Shown: positions 25,123-34,618 of the stretch, piece after piece | Layout of the letters: the number at the start of each line of letters is the position of its first letter | How positions within the stretch are numbered: position 1 is the stretch's first letter | Program-made: the position numbers and the translations under genes | NCBI GenBank assembly: GCA_030055515.1 | Contig: JASFYI010000001.1 | Span: 496,001 to 560,000, forward strand | DNA from: Methanolinea sp. | Lineage (GTDB): Archaea; Halobacteriota; Methanomicrobia; Methanomicrobiales; Methanospirillaceae | Length of the DNA stretch: 64,000 nucleotides | Direction: 5' to 3' | Notes under the pieces: model-generated | The model's database searches: none | What the model was told of the DNA's origin: nothing | Seen by the model: the letters and a program-made list of their open reading frames with translations, nothing else

Positions 25123-27055
25123 CAACACGCGGAGGGGCAGGGGAATAGAGAAGCTCCACGAGATGGGCGTCCTCCACGTCGTTCCCCTCCGCGAGGCCAG
25201 CCCGCGGGTGAGGGAGGAACTCGCACCCGGCGAGCGTGACCTGCTCGCGGACCGGTGCGCAGAGTACCGCGCCCGCATCGAGCGGGTCCTCGAGGCCTTC
25301 CAGCACGTCTCCCCCGGGACCGTGAACCTCGTGAAAGACTTCTTTTTCCCAGAGGAGACCGCGGGCGTGACCGTGTCCGCCGGCACGCTCGGGGAGCTCT
25401 TCGAGGAGATCGATTCTGCCCTCGAAACAGCCGGGCGGGCAATCACGCTCTGGTCCGAGATCTCCGCGATTAGCGAGCGGCTGGGCGAACTCGAGGTCCA
25501 GAAGAAGGCCCTGCGGTACCTGGACCTCGTCCCCTTCGACCTCTCCGCACTGGGACAATCACGTTTCCTCTCCGTCCACGCTGCGCTCGTCGAGAAGGAG
25601 GCGGCGGGGGAGATCGCGAGGAGACTGGCGGAGAACCTCGGGGACGGTGTCTACATCGACAGGGCGGAGACCGCGGACACGGCCGTGCTCGTGGTCGCGT
25701 GCCACGCCGCGGACGGTGAGTCCGCAAGGAAGATCCTCAGGTCGCCCGGTGTCACATTGCCTAAAGTGCCGGTCATCCCCGGCCTTCCCGCCGACGTCCT
25801 GGGCGCGGTAGAGAGGGAGATCGGCGAGCTCGGCGGGAGGAAGAGGGCACTCGAGGCGGAACTCCTCTCCCTCCGGGAGGAGTACGAGAGGTACCTCCTC
25901 GCCCTCCACGAGGACCTCCTCATCAGGCGGGAAGAACTCGACCTCGTCACCCGGTGCGGGACGACGCGGGAAGTGACGATCATCCAGGGATTCGTCCCGG
26001 AACGCGCCCTCGGGGACGTCCGAGAGGGACTCGAGACCGCGACCGGCGGTCACCACTTCGTCAGGGCAGAGGAACCGGACCCCGGCGACCCGTCGGTCCC
26101 GGTCCGCTACGAGAACCCGCCGTTCATCGCCCCCTTCGAGTACATCACCACGATGTTCTCGCGGCCGCGGTACGACGAGGTCGATCCCACGCCGTTCATC
26201 GCCCCCATCTTCCTCGTCTTCTTCGGGCTGATGCTCGGCGACGCGGGCTACGGGATCGTCATCGCCCTCGCCGGCTACCTCGTCTTCCGCGGCGCAGGGA
26301 GGGTGAGTCCCACGATGCGCGACCTCGGCTACATCCTGTGCCTCAGCGGGATCTCGGCCATCGCGTTCGGGGCGGTACAGGGGGGATGGTTCGGCGACGT
26401 TCCCCAGAGATTCCTCGGGATCACTCCTCCCCTCGTGCTGATAGAACCGCTCAAGAATCCCATCGCTTTCTTCCAGCTCTCGCTCGTCCTCGGGATCGCG
26501 CACATCAACCTCGGGCTCGCGATCGCGCTCTACCAGAACCTGAAGAGGCATTCCTACAGGGAGGCCATCTTCGAGCAAGGCATATGGTTCCTCCTCCAGC
26601 CCTCGGCAGGCGTCCTCCTCACGGAGTTCTTCGGATGGGCACCGGTCCCGCGGTGGCTCCACTTCCTCTCGCTCGCGGGGGCAGCGATTGCGATCGCCCT
26701 CGTGTTCTACTCGCACGGGGCCATGGGATTCTTCTCCCTCACGGGTTTCCTCGGCGATTGGCTCTCCTACGTGAGGATACTCGCCCTCGCGCTCGCCACG
26801 GGGGGAATCGCGATGACCGTGAACATCCTCGCGCAGATCGTGAGCAGTCCCGGGCCGCTCTTCATCATCCCGGCAATCGTGGTCTTCCTCGGCGGGCAGG
26901 CATTCAACCTCGTCATCCAGACGCTCGGCGGTGTCATCCACGCGATACGACTCCAGTACATCGAGTTCTTCGGGAAGTTCTACCGGGGAGGGGGGACACC
27001 GTTCGTCCCGTTCAGCGTCCAGAGGGTTTACTCGAGGAGAGGTGAACGACAGTGA
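25079..27055 (+). CDS. ahaI: A-type ATP synthase 1, subunit I (a-type membrane stator)
   Basis: A 658-aa protein with a cytoplasmic helical N-terminal half (1-340) and eight or so membrane helices in the C-terminal half. The start of the membrane part reads RYDEVDPTPFIAPIFLVFFGLMLGDAGYG. The conserved ion-channel helix near residue 570 reads GDWLSYVRILALALATGG and contains the essential Arg. A final helix follows, then YIEFFGKFYRGGGTPFVPF. ATG 25079 has GGAG six bases upstream; ATG 25097 is an alternative. The last base overlaps the start of K. Confidence 0.93.
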   Translation: MLYPARMYRVTLGIDNTRRGRGIEKLHEMGVLHVVPLREASPRVREELAPGERDLLADRCAEYRARIERVLEAFQHVSPGTVNLVKDFFFPEETAGVTVSAGTLGELFEEIDSALETAGRAITLWSEISAISERLGELEVQKKALRYLDLVPFDLSALGQSRFLSVHAALVEKEAAGEIARRLAENLGDGVYIDRAETADTAVLVVACHAADGESARKILRSPGVTLPKVPVIPGLPADVLGAVEREIGELGGRKRALEAELLSLREEYERYLLALHEDLLIRREELDLVTRCGTTREVTIIQGFVPERALGDVREGLETATGGHHFVRAEEPDPGDPSVPVRYENPPFIAPFEYITTMFSRPRYDEVDPTPFIAPIFLVFFGLMLGDAGYGIVIALAGYLVFRGAGRVSPTMRDLGYILCLSGISAIAFGAVQGGWFGDVPQRFLGITPPLVLIEPLKNPIAFFQLSLVLGIAHINLGLAIALYQNLKRHSYREAIFEQGIWFLLQPSAGVLLTEFFGWAPVPRWLHFLSLAGAAIAIALVFYSHGAMGFFSLTGFLGDWLSYVRILALALATGGIAMTVNILAQIVSSPGPLFIIPAIVVFLGGQAFNLVIQTLGGVIHAIRLQYIEFFGKFYRGGGTPFVPFSVQRVYSRRGERQ

Positions 27056-28494
27056 CGATAGGACTGGGAACTGCACTCCTCGCGATCGGTGCCGGCATCG
27101 CCGCGGGTTTCCCCGCGATAGGTGCCGGGATAGGCGTGGGAATCACGGGCGCGGCATCGGCGGGCGTGACCGCCGAGCGGCCAGAGAAGTTCGGGGTCGC
27201 CCTCATCTACTCCGCGATCCCCCAGACACAGGCGATTTACGGCCTGCTCGTGGCGATCCTCATCCTGCTCACGGGCGGGTTCCTCGGGGGCCTCTCACAC
27301 GACGTCCCGGTCGGGATCGGCCTCTCGGCGGTCGGCGCGGGACTCGCAGTGGGGATCGCGGGCCTCTCGTCCATCGGGCAGGGGATCGCGGCGTCCTCTG
27401 CCGTCGCGATGACGAGCGAGCGGCCGGAGATGTTCGGCAAGGGCGTCGTCTTCTCCGTGATTTGCGAGACGCAGGCGATCTACGGGCTCCTCGTCGCCGT
27501 GCTCATCCTCGTCTTCTCGGGGCTTCTTTCCGGGAACTACGTCGCGACGGCAGCAAGTGGCCTCGCGGGGATCGGGTGCGGGCTCGCGGTGGGACTCTCC
27601 GGGATCTCCGCGGTCGGGCAGGGGATCGCCGCGTCGGCGGGCGTCGCCGCGACAGGGGAACACCCTGACCTCTTCGGGAAAGGGATTGTATTCGCCGCGA
27701 TATGCGAGACGCAGGCGATCTACGGGCTCCTCGTCGCGATCCTCATCATGTCCTTTTCGGGGATGTTCACCGGGAATCTCGTCGCGACGCTCGCGTCCGG
27801 GGCCGTCGCGATCGGGTGCGGGCTCGCGAGTGGCTTTGCGGGATTCTCGGCGATAGGGCAGGGGATCGCCGCGGCATCCGGCATCGGGGCCTCGGCCGAG
27901 AAACCCGGGCTCTTCGGGAAGGGCATCGTTTTTGCTGCCATCTGCGAGACGCAGGCGATCTACGGGCTCCTCGTCGCGGTCCTCCTGATGTCTTTCTGCG
28001 GCCTCATATCGGGTGACGTCTCGCTGACCCTCGCCGTCGGGTTCGCCGCGATAGGGGGAGGCCTCGCGGTGGGGCTCGCGGGTCTCTCGGCGATAGGGCA
28101 GGGGATCGCCGCGGCGTCCGGCATCGCCGCGACGAGCGAGAAGGAGGAGATGTTCGGCAAGGGCGTCGTCTTCTCCGCGGTGTGCGAGACGCAGGCAATC
28201 TACGGGCTCCTCGTCGCGATCCTCCTCATGGCATTCACGGGGATGATCACGCGCGACTTCGTGACCACCATCGCGGTCGGCATCGCGGCGATAGGCGCGG
28301 GGATCGCCGTCGGGCTCGGCGGGTTCTCGGCCATAGGGCAGGGCATCACGTGCGCGTCCGGGATCGCCGCGACCGCGCGGCGGCCCGAGGCGATGGGCAG
28401 GAGCCTCGTGTTCGCGGCGATGTCCGAGACATTCGCGATCTTCGGGCTCCTCGTCGCGATCCTCATCCTCTTCGGGCTGGGGATATTCCATGTG
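27052..28494 (+). repeat. Six in-frame tandem repeats of 240 bp inside subunit K
   Basis: The segment TACGGGCTCCTCGTCG recurs at 27481, 27721, 27961 and 28201, with TTCGGGCTCCTCGTCG at 28441, an exact 240-bp period. The first unit is offset by 3 bp and more divergent. Long near-identical nucleotide stretches (for example GAGACGCAGGCGATCTACGG) between units point to amplification or gene conversion. Confidence 0.9.
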
Positions 28495-28497
28495 TGA
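27052..28497 (+). CDS. ahaK: A-type ATP synthase 1, subunit K: six-hairpin proteolipid (rotor c subunit)
   Basis: A 481-aa, 12-helix proteolipid built of six tandem two-helix hairpins of 80 residues each, where most c subunits have one. Hairpins 2-6 carry a Gln in the first helix (GQGIAAS or GQGITCAS) and a membrane Glu in the second (CETQAIYG four times, SETFAIFG last). This is the Gln-Glu-Thr-(Tyr) pattern of Na+-binding rings. Hairpin 1 has neither: VGITG-AASAG lacks the Gln, and PQTQAIYG has Gln in place of Glu. One polypeptide would therefore supply five ion sites per six hairpins. The GTG at 27052 overlaps the stop of subunit I. Confidence 0.95.
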   Translation: MTIGLGTALLAIGAGIAAGFPAIGAGIGVGITGAASAGVTAERPEKFGVALIYSAIPQTQAIYGLLVAILILLTGGFLGGLSHDVPVGIGLSAVGAGLAVGIAGLSSIGQGIAASSAVAMTSERPEMFGKGVVFSVICETQAIYGLLVAVLILVFSGLLSGNYVATAASGLAGIGCGLAVGLSGISAVGQGIAASAGVAATGEHPDLFGKGIVFAAICETQAIYGLLVAILIMSFSGMFTGNLVATLASGAVAIGCGLASGFAGFSAIGQGIAAASGIGASAEKPGLFGKGIVFAAICETQAIYGLLVAVLLMSFCGLISGDVSLTLAVGFAAIGGGLAVGLAGLSAIGQGIAAASGIAATSEKEEMFGKGVVFSAVCETQAIYGLLVAILLMAFTGMITRDFVTTIAVGIAAIGAGIAVGLGGFSAIGQGITCASGIAATARRPEAMGRSLVFAAMSETFAIFGLLVAILILFGLGIFHV

Positions 28498-28524
28498 GGT
28501 GCTGGCCGTGGAGCGTGTCGGGAG

Positions 28525-29136
28525 ATGAGCGTCGAGCAGATCGAGCAGCGCATCCTCTCGGATGCGCGGGCGGAGGCCGAAAGGACGAAGGAGAGGGCGG
28601 GGATGGAGGCGGAACGGATCCTCGCGCGGGCCCGCGCGGAGGCAGAGCGGCAGGCGCGGGACATCCTCGCCTCGGGGAGGGAAGAGACCGCGAGGATGTG
28701 CGCGCAGCTCCTCTCCCAGTCGCGGATCGAGGCGAGGAGGATCCTCAGGTCTGCCCGGGAGAAGGCAATCGACGGTGCACTCGCGGGAGCGAGGGGCCGC
28801 CTCTCCCGCGTAAGGGAGAGTCCCGAGTACCCCCGCATATTCTCAAGGCTCGCCGCGGAGGGGATCGCTCTCCTCGGGCAGGGGGAAGCCGTCCTCGAGT
28901 TCCACCCTGCCGACAGGCCCCTCGCGGAATCGTTCGCGAAGGAAAATGCCGGCGGTCCCGTCCGGTGCAGGCTCTCCGACAGGCCGCTCGCGACCGCCGG
29001 GGGGGTCGTCGTGAGGAGTCCCGACGGCACCGTGAGCGTCAATAACACCGTCGAGGCCCGGTTCGAGCGGATGCGGGGCGAGATCGCGGCCGGGGTGGCG
29101 CGGATCCTCTTTGGGGATGGCGGGGTGAAGGCATGA
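28525..29136 (+). CDS. ahaE: A-type ATP synthase 1, subunit E (peripheral stalk)
   Basis: A 203-aa protein with an N-terminal Ala/Arg/Glu coiled coil (residues 1-85) and a C-terminal globular head with the conserved ATAGGVVVRSPDGTVSVNNTVEARFER, as in AhaE/NtpE. It forms the stalk with subunit H and contacts subunits B and C. GGGAG precedes the ATG, and its stop overlaps the next start (ATGA). Confidence 0.92.
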   Translation: MSVEQIEQRILSDARAEAERTKERAGMEAERILARARAEAERQARDILASGREETARMCAQLLSQSRIEARRILRSAREKAIDGALAGARGRLSRVRESPEYPRIFSRLAAEGIALLGQGEAVLEFHPADRPLAESFAKENAGGPVRCRLSDRPLATAGGVVVRSPDGTVSVNNTVEARFERMRGEIAAGVARILFGDGGVKA

Positions 29137-30332
29137 CGGGCGACGGGGTGGCAAGGCTCGTCGACGACTTTGCGGCAGGAGTCGGGGTGGACCCGGGGAT
29201 CCTCGCGGTCCTTGCCCTCGGACTCCTCGTCTTCCTCCTCGTCGCCGTCGTCACGTTCATCGGGTACTTCAGGGAACTGTTCACGATCGCCCGGTTCGCC
29301 TACCCCGTCGCCCGGGTGAAGGCGATAGGAAATCCGTTCGTCCGTCCCGACGTCCTCGCCCGGGTGCAGGAGGCGCGGAACACATTCGACGCGAGTGCAG
29401 CGGTCCGGGAGGCGGGCGCGGGGATAGCCATCCCGGACGATGCCACGCCCGAGGCCATCGACAGGATCCTCGACGAGTGGTACATCTCCGAGTTCGTCTC
29501 GCTCGCGGGCACGGTCCCGGAGAGCATAAAGCCGTTCTTCTCGGCGTACCTCGGGGTCCTCGAGACAGAACAGCTCGTCCGAGCGGCGAGGATGGTCCAT
29601 TCCCGCGCGGGGAAGGGAATCGACGCGTCGCGGCTCATCCCCGTCGGCTGCCTCACGCCCGACCGGGTGAGGAACCTCGACGGCATCTCCGAGATGCGCG
29701 AACTCGCGGCGAGACTCCGGGGCACTCCCCACGAACCTGTCATTTCGGCAGTCCTCCCCGCCTACGAGCAGGAGAGGTCCCTCGTGCGCGTCGAGAACGC
29801 CCTCTGGAAACACGCCCTGCAGGGCCTGAACCACTCGCGCGTGAACGTCGATCCCACCCACCTCCCCGCCGTCGCCGGGTTCCTCGGGGTATACACCGAC
29901 GTGGTCAACATCCTCACCCTCCTGCGCGCGCGGCAGCAGGCGCTCCCTGCGGACGTCGTCTCGGGAATGTTCGTTCCTGGCGGTGCCGTCTACGAGGAGT
30001 GGCGCCTCGTGCAGCTTTATGAGAACAGGGGGGCGAGGGAGATCGTGACCCTGATGGCCGGGACGGAGTACTACGATGTGCTCTCGCGCGCACTCCCCGA
30101 GGCGGGGGAACCGGACATCTCGAGGCTGGAGGTCGCCCTCGACAGGTTCCTGCTCGCGAAAGTCATCGCGCTCTCGCAGGTCCACCACTTAAAGGGCGGG
30201 CCCCTCATCATGTTCGCGGTCGCGCGGAAGTTCGAGGCGCGCAACCTCCGCCTCATATTCCACTCGCTCTCGGAGGGGGTTCCCGTCACCGAGATCGGGA
30301 AGTGGCTCGTTGCGGAGGGGGCATCGGCGTGA
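29133..30332 (+). CDS. ahaC: A-type ATP synthase 1, subunit C with an added N-terminal membrane helix
   Basis: A 399-aa protein. Residues 60-399 are the all-helical C (d-type) subunit that links the rotor ring to the central stalk. Residues 21-44 (ILAVLALGLLVFLLVAVVTF) form a transmembrane helix not seen in the second operon's C, which starts directly with the domain (DLGYINARVRGMH). The anchor is in frame, part of the ATGA-coupled start and followed by FRELFTIARFAYPVARVK. It may hold C to the membrane beside the large K ring. The rest, including the C-terminal YKV-type helix bundle, is typical. Confidence 0.85.
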   Translation: MTGDGVARLVDDFAAGVGVDPGILAVLALGLLVFLLVAVVTFIGYFRELFTIARFAYPVARVKAIGNPFVRPDVLARVQEARNTFDASAAVREAGAGIAIPDDATPEAIDRILDEWYISEFVSLAGTVPESIKPFFSAYLGVLETEQLVRAARMVHSRAGKGIDASRLIPVGCLTPDRVRNLDGISEMRELAARLRGTPHEPVISAVLPAYEQERSLVRVENALWKHALQGLNHSRVNVDPTHLPAVAGFLGVYTDVVNILTLLRARQQALPADVVSGMFVPGGAVYEEWRLVQLYENRGAREIVTLMAGTEYYDVLSRALPEAGEPDISRLEVALDRFLLAKVIALSQVHHLKGGPLIMFAVARKFEARNLRLIFHSLSEGVPVTEIGKWLVAEGASA

Positions 30333-30628
30333 GGATCGCGGTCGTCGGGAGCAGGAGAATGGTAAGGGGATTCGCGCTCGCCGGGGTGAAGGACCTCTAC
30401 ACCGCGGAGAAGGTGGAGGACGCGAGGGATGTCCTCCCGAGACTGCTGCGGGATCCCTCTATCGGGATCGTCATCGTCCCGGCGCGGTTCAGGCGCGATC
30501 TCTCGGCCCTCGTCAGGGCAGCGGAGGGAGCCCGCGACGGGTACCCCGTGGTCATCGCGCTCCCGGAGGGATCGGGAGAAGACGAGTCCCGCGGGGAGGA
30601 TTTCGAGAGGATTGCCGGACTGGAGTGA
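30329..30628 (+). CDS. ahaF: A-type ATP synthase 1, subunit F (central stalk)
   Basis: A 99-aa Rossmann-like protein that starts [21 protein letters not shown] and ends with a flexible acidic tail, as in AhaF/NtpG, which binds subunit D in the rotor. The GTG at 30329 overlaps the TGA of subunit C (GTGA). It ends 7 bp before the start of subunit A. Confidence 0.88.
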   Translation: MRIAVVGSRRMVRGFALAGVKDLYTAEKVEDARDVLPRLLRDPSIGIVIVPARFRRDLSALVRAAEGARDGYPVVIALPEGSGEDESRGEDFERIAGLE

Positions 30629-30635
30629 GACAGGG

Positions 30636-32411
30636 ATGGAGAGAGAGGTGGATCGGCCGGGCTCGATCGTCAGGGTCACGGGACCCGTTGTCGTCGCCGA
30701 GGGGATGAGGGGGGCGCGCATGTTCGAGATCGTCCGCGTGGGCGAGGCCGGCCTCATCGGCGAGATCATCGCGCTCGAGAACGACAGGGCAACGATACAG
30801 GTGTATGAGGAGACTTCTGGCACGGTGCCCGGCGAGCCCGTGAGGGGAACGGGGAGGTCGCTCTCCGTGGCGCTCGGGCCGGGCCTCCTCGGCACGATAT
30901 TCGACGGCATCCAGAGACCGCTCGCGAAGATGCGCGAGGCTACCGGCGATTTCATCGGGAGGGGGATCGACATCCCTGCCCTCGACACCCGCGAAAAGTG
31001 GGAGTTCGTCCCCCGCGCAAAACCGGGCGATTTTGTACAGGGTGGCGATATCCTCGGCGACGTGCAGGAGAGGCCTTCCGTTCCCCACCGCGTCATGGTC
31101 CCCCCCGGCGTGAGTGGCACCGTCACGTGGGTCGCTGAAGAGGGCAGGTACACCATCACGGAACCGGTGTGCACCCTCCGGTCCGGGGACGCCGGGAGAG
31201 AACTCCCGATGGTCCAGTACTGGCCCGTGAGGGCGGCGCGGCCCATCGCGCGGAAACTCGACCCGACAGATCCCCTCCTCACGGGGCAGAGGGTCATCGA
31301 CCTCCTCTTCCCAATCGCGATCGGGGGGACAGCCGCGATACCCGGGCCCTTCGGGTCGGGCAAGACCGTGGTCCAGCACCAGCTCGCGAAGTGGGCGAGT
31401 GCAGACATCGTCATCTTCGTCGGGTGCGGGGAGAGGGGGAACGAGATGGCCGACGTCCTCGCGGAGTTCCCGCACCTTGAGGACCCCCGGACGGGTCTCC
31501 CGCTCATCAACCGCATGGTCCTCATCGCGAACACGAGCAACATGCCGGTCGCCGCGAGGGAGGCGTCGGTTTACACGGGGATGACGATCGCGGAGTACTA
31601 CCGGGACATGGGGTACAAGGTCGCGCTCATGGCAGATTCCACGTCGCGGTGGGCCGAGGCGATGAGGGAGATATCCGGGAGGCTCGAGGAGATGCCGGGG
31701 GAAGAAGGGTACCCCGCGTACCTCGGGTCCCGGCTCGCGGACTTCTACGAGCGCGCGGGGAGGGTCAGGACGATCGGAACGGAGGAGAGGGAAGGGTCGG
31801 TATCTGTCATCGGCGCAGTGTCGCCGCCGGGGGGCGACTTCTCAGAGCCGGTGACCCAGAACACGCTGCGGATCGTGAAGGTATTCTGGGCACTCGACTC
31901 GGACCTCGCGTACCGCAGGCACTTCCCTGCCATCAACTGGCTCACGTCCTACTCGCTCTACACGCACGTCGTCAACGCGTGGTGGCACGCGAACGTCGGT
32001 CCCCGGTGGGAGGAGATGAAGGGCGAGATCATGGCGATCCTCCAGAAGGAGAGCGAACTCGAGGAGATGGTCAAGCTGGTCGGCCCCGAGGTCCTCCCCG
32101 AGGGCGATCGGCTCACTCTCCTCGAGGCCGAGGTGATCCGCGAGAGCATCCTCATGCAGTACGCGTTCCACCCCGAGGACACCTACACGTCCCCAAGGAA
32201 GCTCTACAGGATGGTGGAAACCGTCTTTGCCTTCTTTGACCTCGCGCGCCGCGCCGTCTCGTCCGGCGTCCCCGCGGAGGCAATCCGGTCCCTCCCCTCG
32301 AAGTCCCGGCTCGCCCGCATGGGAACGGTCCCGGAGAGGGACGCAGAAGAGGTCTTCTCCGACCTCGACCGCCAGATGAGGGAGGAATTCTCCGCCCTCG
32401 GGAGGACGTGA
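30636..32411 (+). CDS. ahaA: A-type ATP synthase 1, catalytic subunit A
   Basis: A 591-aa catalytic subunit with the Walker A loop [10 protein letters not shown], the non-homologous insert after [10 protein letters not shown], the Walker B region [17 protein letters not shown] with [16 protein letters not shown], and [17 protein letters not shown]. All catalytic residues seen in active A subunits are present, so this enzyme should make or hydrolyse ATP. No intein is present. ATG 30636 follows AGACAGGG. Confidence 0.95.
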   Translation: MEREVDRPGSIVRVTGPVVVAEGMRGARMFEIVRVGEAGLIGEIIALENDRATIQVYEETSGTVPGEPVRGTGRSLSVALGPGLLGTIFDGIQRPLAKMREATGDFIGRGIDIPALDTREKWEFVPRAKPGDFVQGGDILGDVQERPSVPHRVMVPPGVSGTVTWVAEEGRYTITEPVCTLRSGDAGRELPMVQYWPVRAARPIARKLDPTDPLLTGQRVIDLLFPIAIGGTAAIPGPFGSGKTVVQHQLAKWASADIVIFVGCGERGNEMADVLAEFPHLEDPRTGLPLINRMVLIANTSNMPVAAREASVYTGMTIAEYYRDMGYKVALMADSTSRWAEAMREISGRLEEMPGEEGYPAYLGSRLADFYERAGRVRTIGTEEREGSVSVIGAVSPPGGDFSEPVTQNTLRIVKVFWALDSDLAYRRHFPAINWLTSYSLYTHVVNAWWHANVGPRWEEMKGEIMAILQKESELEEMVKLVGPEVLPEGDRLTLLEAEVIRESILMQYAFHPEDTYTSPRKLYRMVETVFAFFDLARRAVSSGVPAEAIRSLPSKSRLARMGTVPERDAEEVFSDLDRQMREEFSALGRT

Positions 32412-32412
32412 G

Positions 32413-33822
32413 ATGCAGGCAGGAATGCAGAGGGGAGCACGCGAGTTCCGGTCCGTGACCGAGATCCACGGGCCCCTCATGGTCGTGGACGGCGTTTCTG
32501 GCGTCGCGTACGGCGAGGTCGTCGAGATTACCCTCTCCACGGGCGAAAAGAGGCTCGGGCAGGTCCTCGAGTCGCGGACATCGAGGGCGATCGTCCAGGT
32601 CTTCGGGACGACGCGCGACCTCGACACGAGCACGACGACGGCGCGGTTCACGGGGAGGACAATGCACATCCCGGTCACGGAGGACATGCTCGGGAGGATA
32701 TTCGACGGGATTGCCCGGCCCCTCGACGGGAGTGCACCCCCCGTGGGCGAGGAAGAAAGGGACATCCACGGCTCGCCCATCAACCCGGACGCGAGGGAGC
32801 ACCCGAGGGATTCCATCCAGACGGGAATCTCGGTCATCGACGGGATGAACACCCTCGTCCGCGGGCAGAAACTCCCCATATTCAGCGGTGCAGGGCTGCC
32901 GCACAACCTCATCGCGGCCCAGATCACCCGGCAGGCGAGGGTCAGGGGACAGGAAGAGCACTTCGCGGTAGTCTTCGCCGCGATGGGAATCACCCACGAG
33001 GAGGCTTCGTTCTTCGTCTCCGACTTCACCCGGACGGGTGCACTCGAGCGGGCAGTCATCTTCCTCAACCTCGCCGACGATCCCGCCATCGAGCGGATCA
33101 TCACGCCCCGGCTCGCACTCACGACAGCCGAGTTCCTCGCCTTCGAGAAGGGGATGCACGTCCTCGTGGTCCTCACGGACCTCACCAACTACTGCGAGGC
33201 ACTGAGGGAGATCTCGGCCGCGCGCGAGGAGGTCCCGGGGAGGAGGGGGTACCCGGGGTACATGTACACGGACCTCGCGAGCATATTCGAGAGGGCGGGC
33301 CGGATAAAGGGCCGGCCGGGCTCCATCACGCAGATACCCATCCTGACGATGCCCGACGACGACATCACGCACCCCGTGCCCGACCTCACGGGGTACATCA
33401 CGGAGGGGCAGATCGTCCTCTCGAGGGACCTGCACAGGAAGGGCATCTACCCCCCCATCAACCCGCTCCCCTGCCTCTCCCGCCTCATGCAGGGCGGGAT
33501 AGGGCCCGGGAGGACGAGGGAAGACCACGCCCAGGTCAACAACCAGCTCTACGCTGCGTACTCGCAGGGCATCAGGTTGAAGAGCCTCGTTGCGGTCGTG
33601 GGTGAAGAAGGGCTCTCGGAGATCGACCGTACCTACATCAGGTTCGCGGACCGGTTCGAGCGGGAATTCATCGCGCAGGGACCCGAGGAGATGCGCTCGT
33701 TCGAGGCGACACTCGACCGGGCATGGGACCTCCTCTCCCTCCTCCCCGAGGCAGAGCTCCGGAGGATCGACGTCTCGTTCATCAGGAAGTACCACCCGGC
33801 GCACAGGGGGAGAGGAGAGTGA
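32413..33822 (+). CDS. ahaB: A-type ATP synthase 1, regulatory subunit B
   Basis: A 469-aa non-catalytic partner of A in the A3B3 head. It has the B-type markers [20 protein letters not shown] (no Walker A), [40 protein letters not shown] and [20 protein letters not shown]. It starts two bases after the stop of A, with GGGAGGACG as ribosome-binding site; ATG 32428 is possible. Confidence 0.95.
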   Translation: MQAGMQRGAREFRSVTEIHGPLMVVDGVSGVAYGEVVEITLSTGEKRLGQVLESRTSRAIVQVFGTTRDLDTSTTTARFTGRTMHIPVTEDMLGRIFDGIARPLDGSAPPVGEEERDIHGSPINPDAREHPRDSIQTGISVIDGMNTLVRGQKLPIFSGAGLPHNLIAAQITRQARVRGQEEHFAVVFAAMGITHEEASFFVSDFTRTGALERAVIFLNLADDPAIERIITPRLALTTAEFLAFEKGMHVLVVLTDLTNYCEALREISAAREEVPGRRGYPGYMYTDLASIFERAGRIKGRPGSITQIPILTMPDDDITHPVPDLTGYITEGQIVLSRDLHRKGIYPPINPLPCLSRLMQGGIGPGRTREDHAQVNNQLYAAYSQGIRLKSLVAVVGEEGLSEIDRTYIRFADRFEREFIAQGPEEMRSFEATLDRAWDLLSLLPEAELRRIDVSFIRKYHPAHRGRGE

Positions 33823-34457
33823 GCGGCCGGGGGAGGAGCGGGGTCCGGCCGACGAGGATCGAGCTCCTGAAGCTGAAGAAGCAGGAACTCCTCGCGCGGA
33901 GGGGGCACGACCTCCTCCAGGAGAAACTCGACGCGATGGTGGTCGCGTTCTACGAGCACAGGGAGGCTTACCTCGCCCAGAGGCGGCGGGCCATCGAGGC
34001 GTACCGCTCCGCGCTCTCCGCGCTCGCGCTCGCCGAGATGATTGCGGGGACCGACACCGTGGATTCCATCGCGTTCTCGTCTCCCGCCCTCCCCGACATT
34101 CCCCTCGGCACGCGCCTCGTGATGGGGGTCCGGGTGCCGGCCCTGCCGCCGGGACCCCTCCCCGTCCACGAGAGGGGCTATGCCATCCTCGGCACACCCT
34201 CTGCCCTCGATACCGCGTCGGCAAAGTGGGAGGAGGCCACGCGCGAGATGATCGTGCTCGCGGAAAAGGCCGGGACACTGGAGAGACTGGCGCGCGAGAT
34301 ACAGAAGACGCGCCGGCGGGTGAACGCCCTCGAGAAGATCCTCATCCCGCGCCTCCAGTCGACGCGGAAATACATCGAGATGCACCTTGAAGAGAGGGAG
34401 AGGGAGGACCAGTTCCGAAGGAAGCGGATCAAGCACCTGAAGGGGGAGGCCGCGTGA
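33819..34457 (+). CDS. ahaD: A-type ATP synthase 1, subunit D (rotor shaft)
   Basis: A 212-aa protein with two long antiparallel helices: [28 protein letters not shown] at the N-terminus and [41 protein letters not shown] near the end. These form the coiled shaft that turns inside A3B3. The GTG at 33819 overlaps the TGA of B, and its own TGA overlaps the GTG of the next gene. Confidence 0.93.
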   Translation: MSGRGRSGVRPTRIELLKLKKQELLARRGHDLLQEKLDAMVVAFYEHREAYLAQRRRAIEAYRSALSALALAEMIAGTDTVDSIAFSSPALPDIPLGTRLVMGVRVPALPPGPLPVHERGYAILGTPSALDTASAKWEEATREMIVLAEKAGTLERLAREIQKTRRRVNALEKILIPRLQSTRKYIEMHLEEREREDQFRRKRIKHLKGEAA

Positions 34458-34618
34458 GCCCGGCGTACAGGGATCCCCTGCTCGACGCGGTCCTCCGCCG
34501 CCCGGAGGCGAGGGCAAAAATTGCCTTCTTCTTCCTCGTCCTCCAGTACCTCGTCTACTTCGTGCTCGTCGCGGGGCTCCTCGTCTTCCTGTACGCGGTC
34601 GTCACGTTCCACGGATGA
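34454..34618 (+). CDS. 54-aa single-helix membrane protein ending ATP synthase operon 1
   Basis: A complete small frame beginning [20 protein letters not shown] and continuing AKIAFFFLVLQYLVYFVLVA then GLLVFLYAVVTFHG. It has a basic amphipathic head and one long transmembrane helix. The GTG overlaps the subunit D stop (GTGA), so it is translated as part of the operon. It sits where methanosarcinal operons carry the small ahaG gene, but I see no similarity that would prove homology. Operon 2 has no counterpart. It may be an assembly factor or extra rotor/stator piece for the large-K enzyme. Its 3' end overlaps the convergent Usp gene by 17 bp. Confidence 0.7.
   Translation: MSPAYRDPLLDAVLRRPEARAKIAFFFLVLQYLVYFVLVAGLLVFLYAVVTFHG

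Noticed and set aside
27052-28497. CRISPR-like regular repeats
   Set aside because: The regular 240-bp period is coding, in frame and explained by proteolipid hairpins; no CRISPR array with 20-40 bp repeats was seen anywhere in the window.
28200-30188. 662-codon minus-strand open frame over subunits K, E and C
   Set aside because: Arg/Glu/Asp-rich antisense shadow of well-identified ATP synthase genes.
30636-32411. Intein in catalytic subunit A
   Set aside because: Archaeal and yeast A subunits can carry inteins at the P-loop, but both A subunits here (591 and 579 aa) have normal length and uninterrupted Walker motifs.
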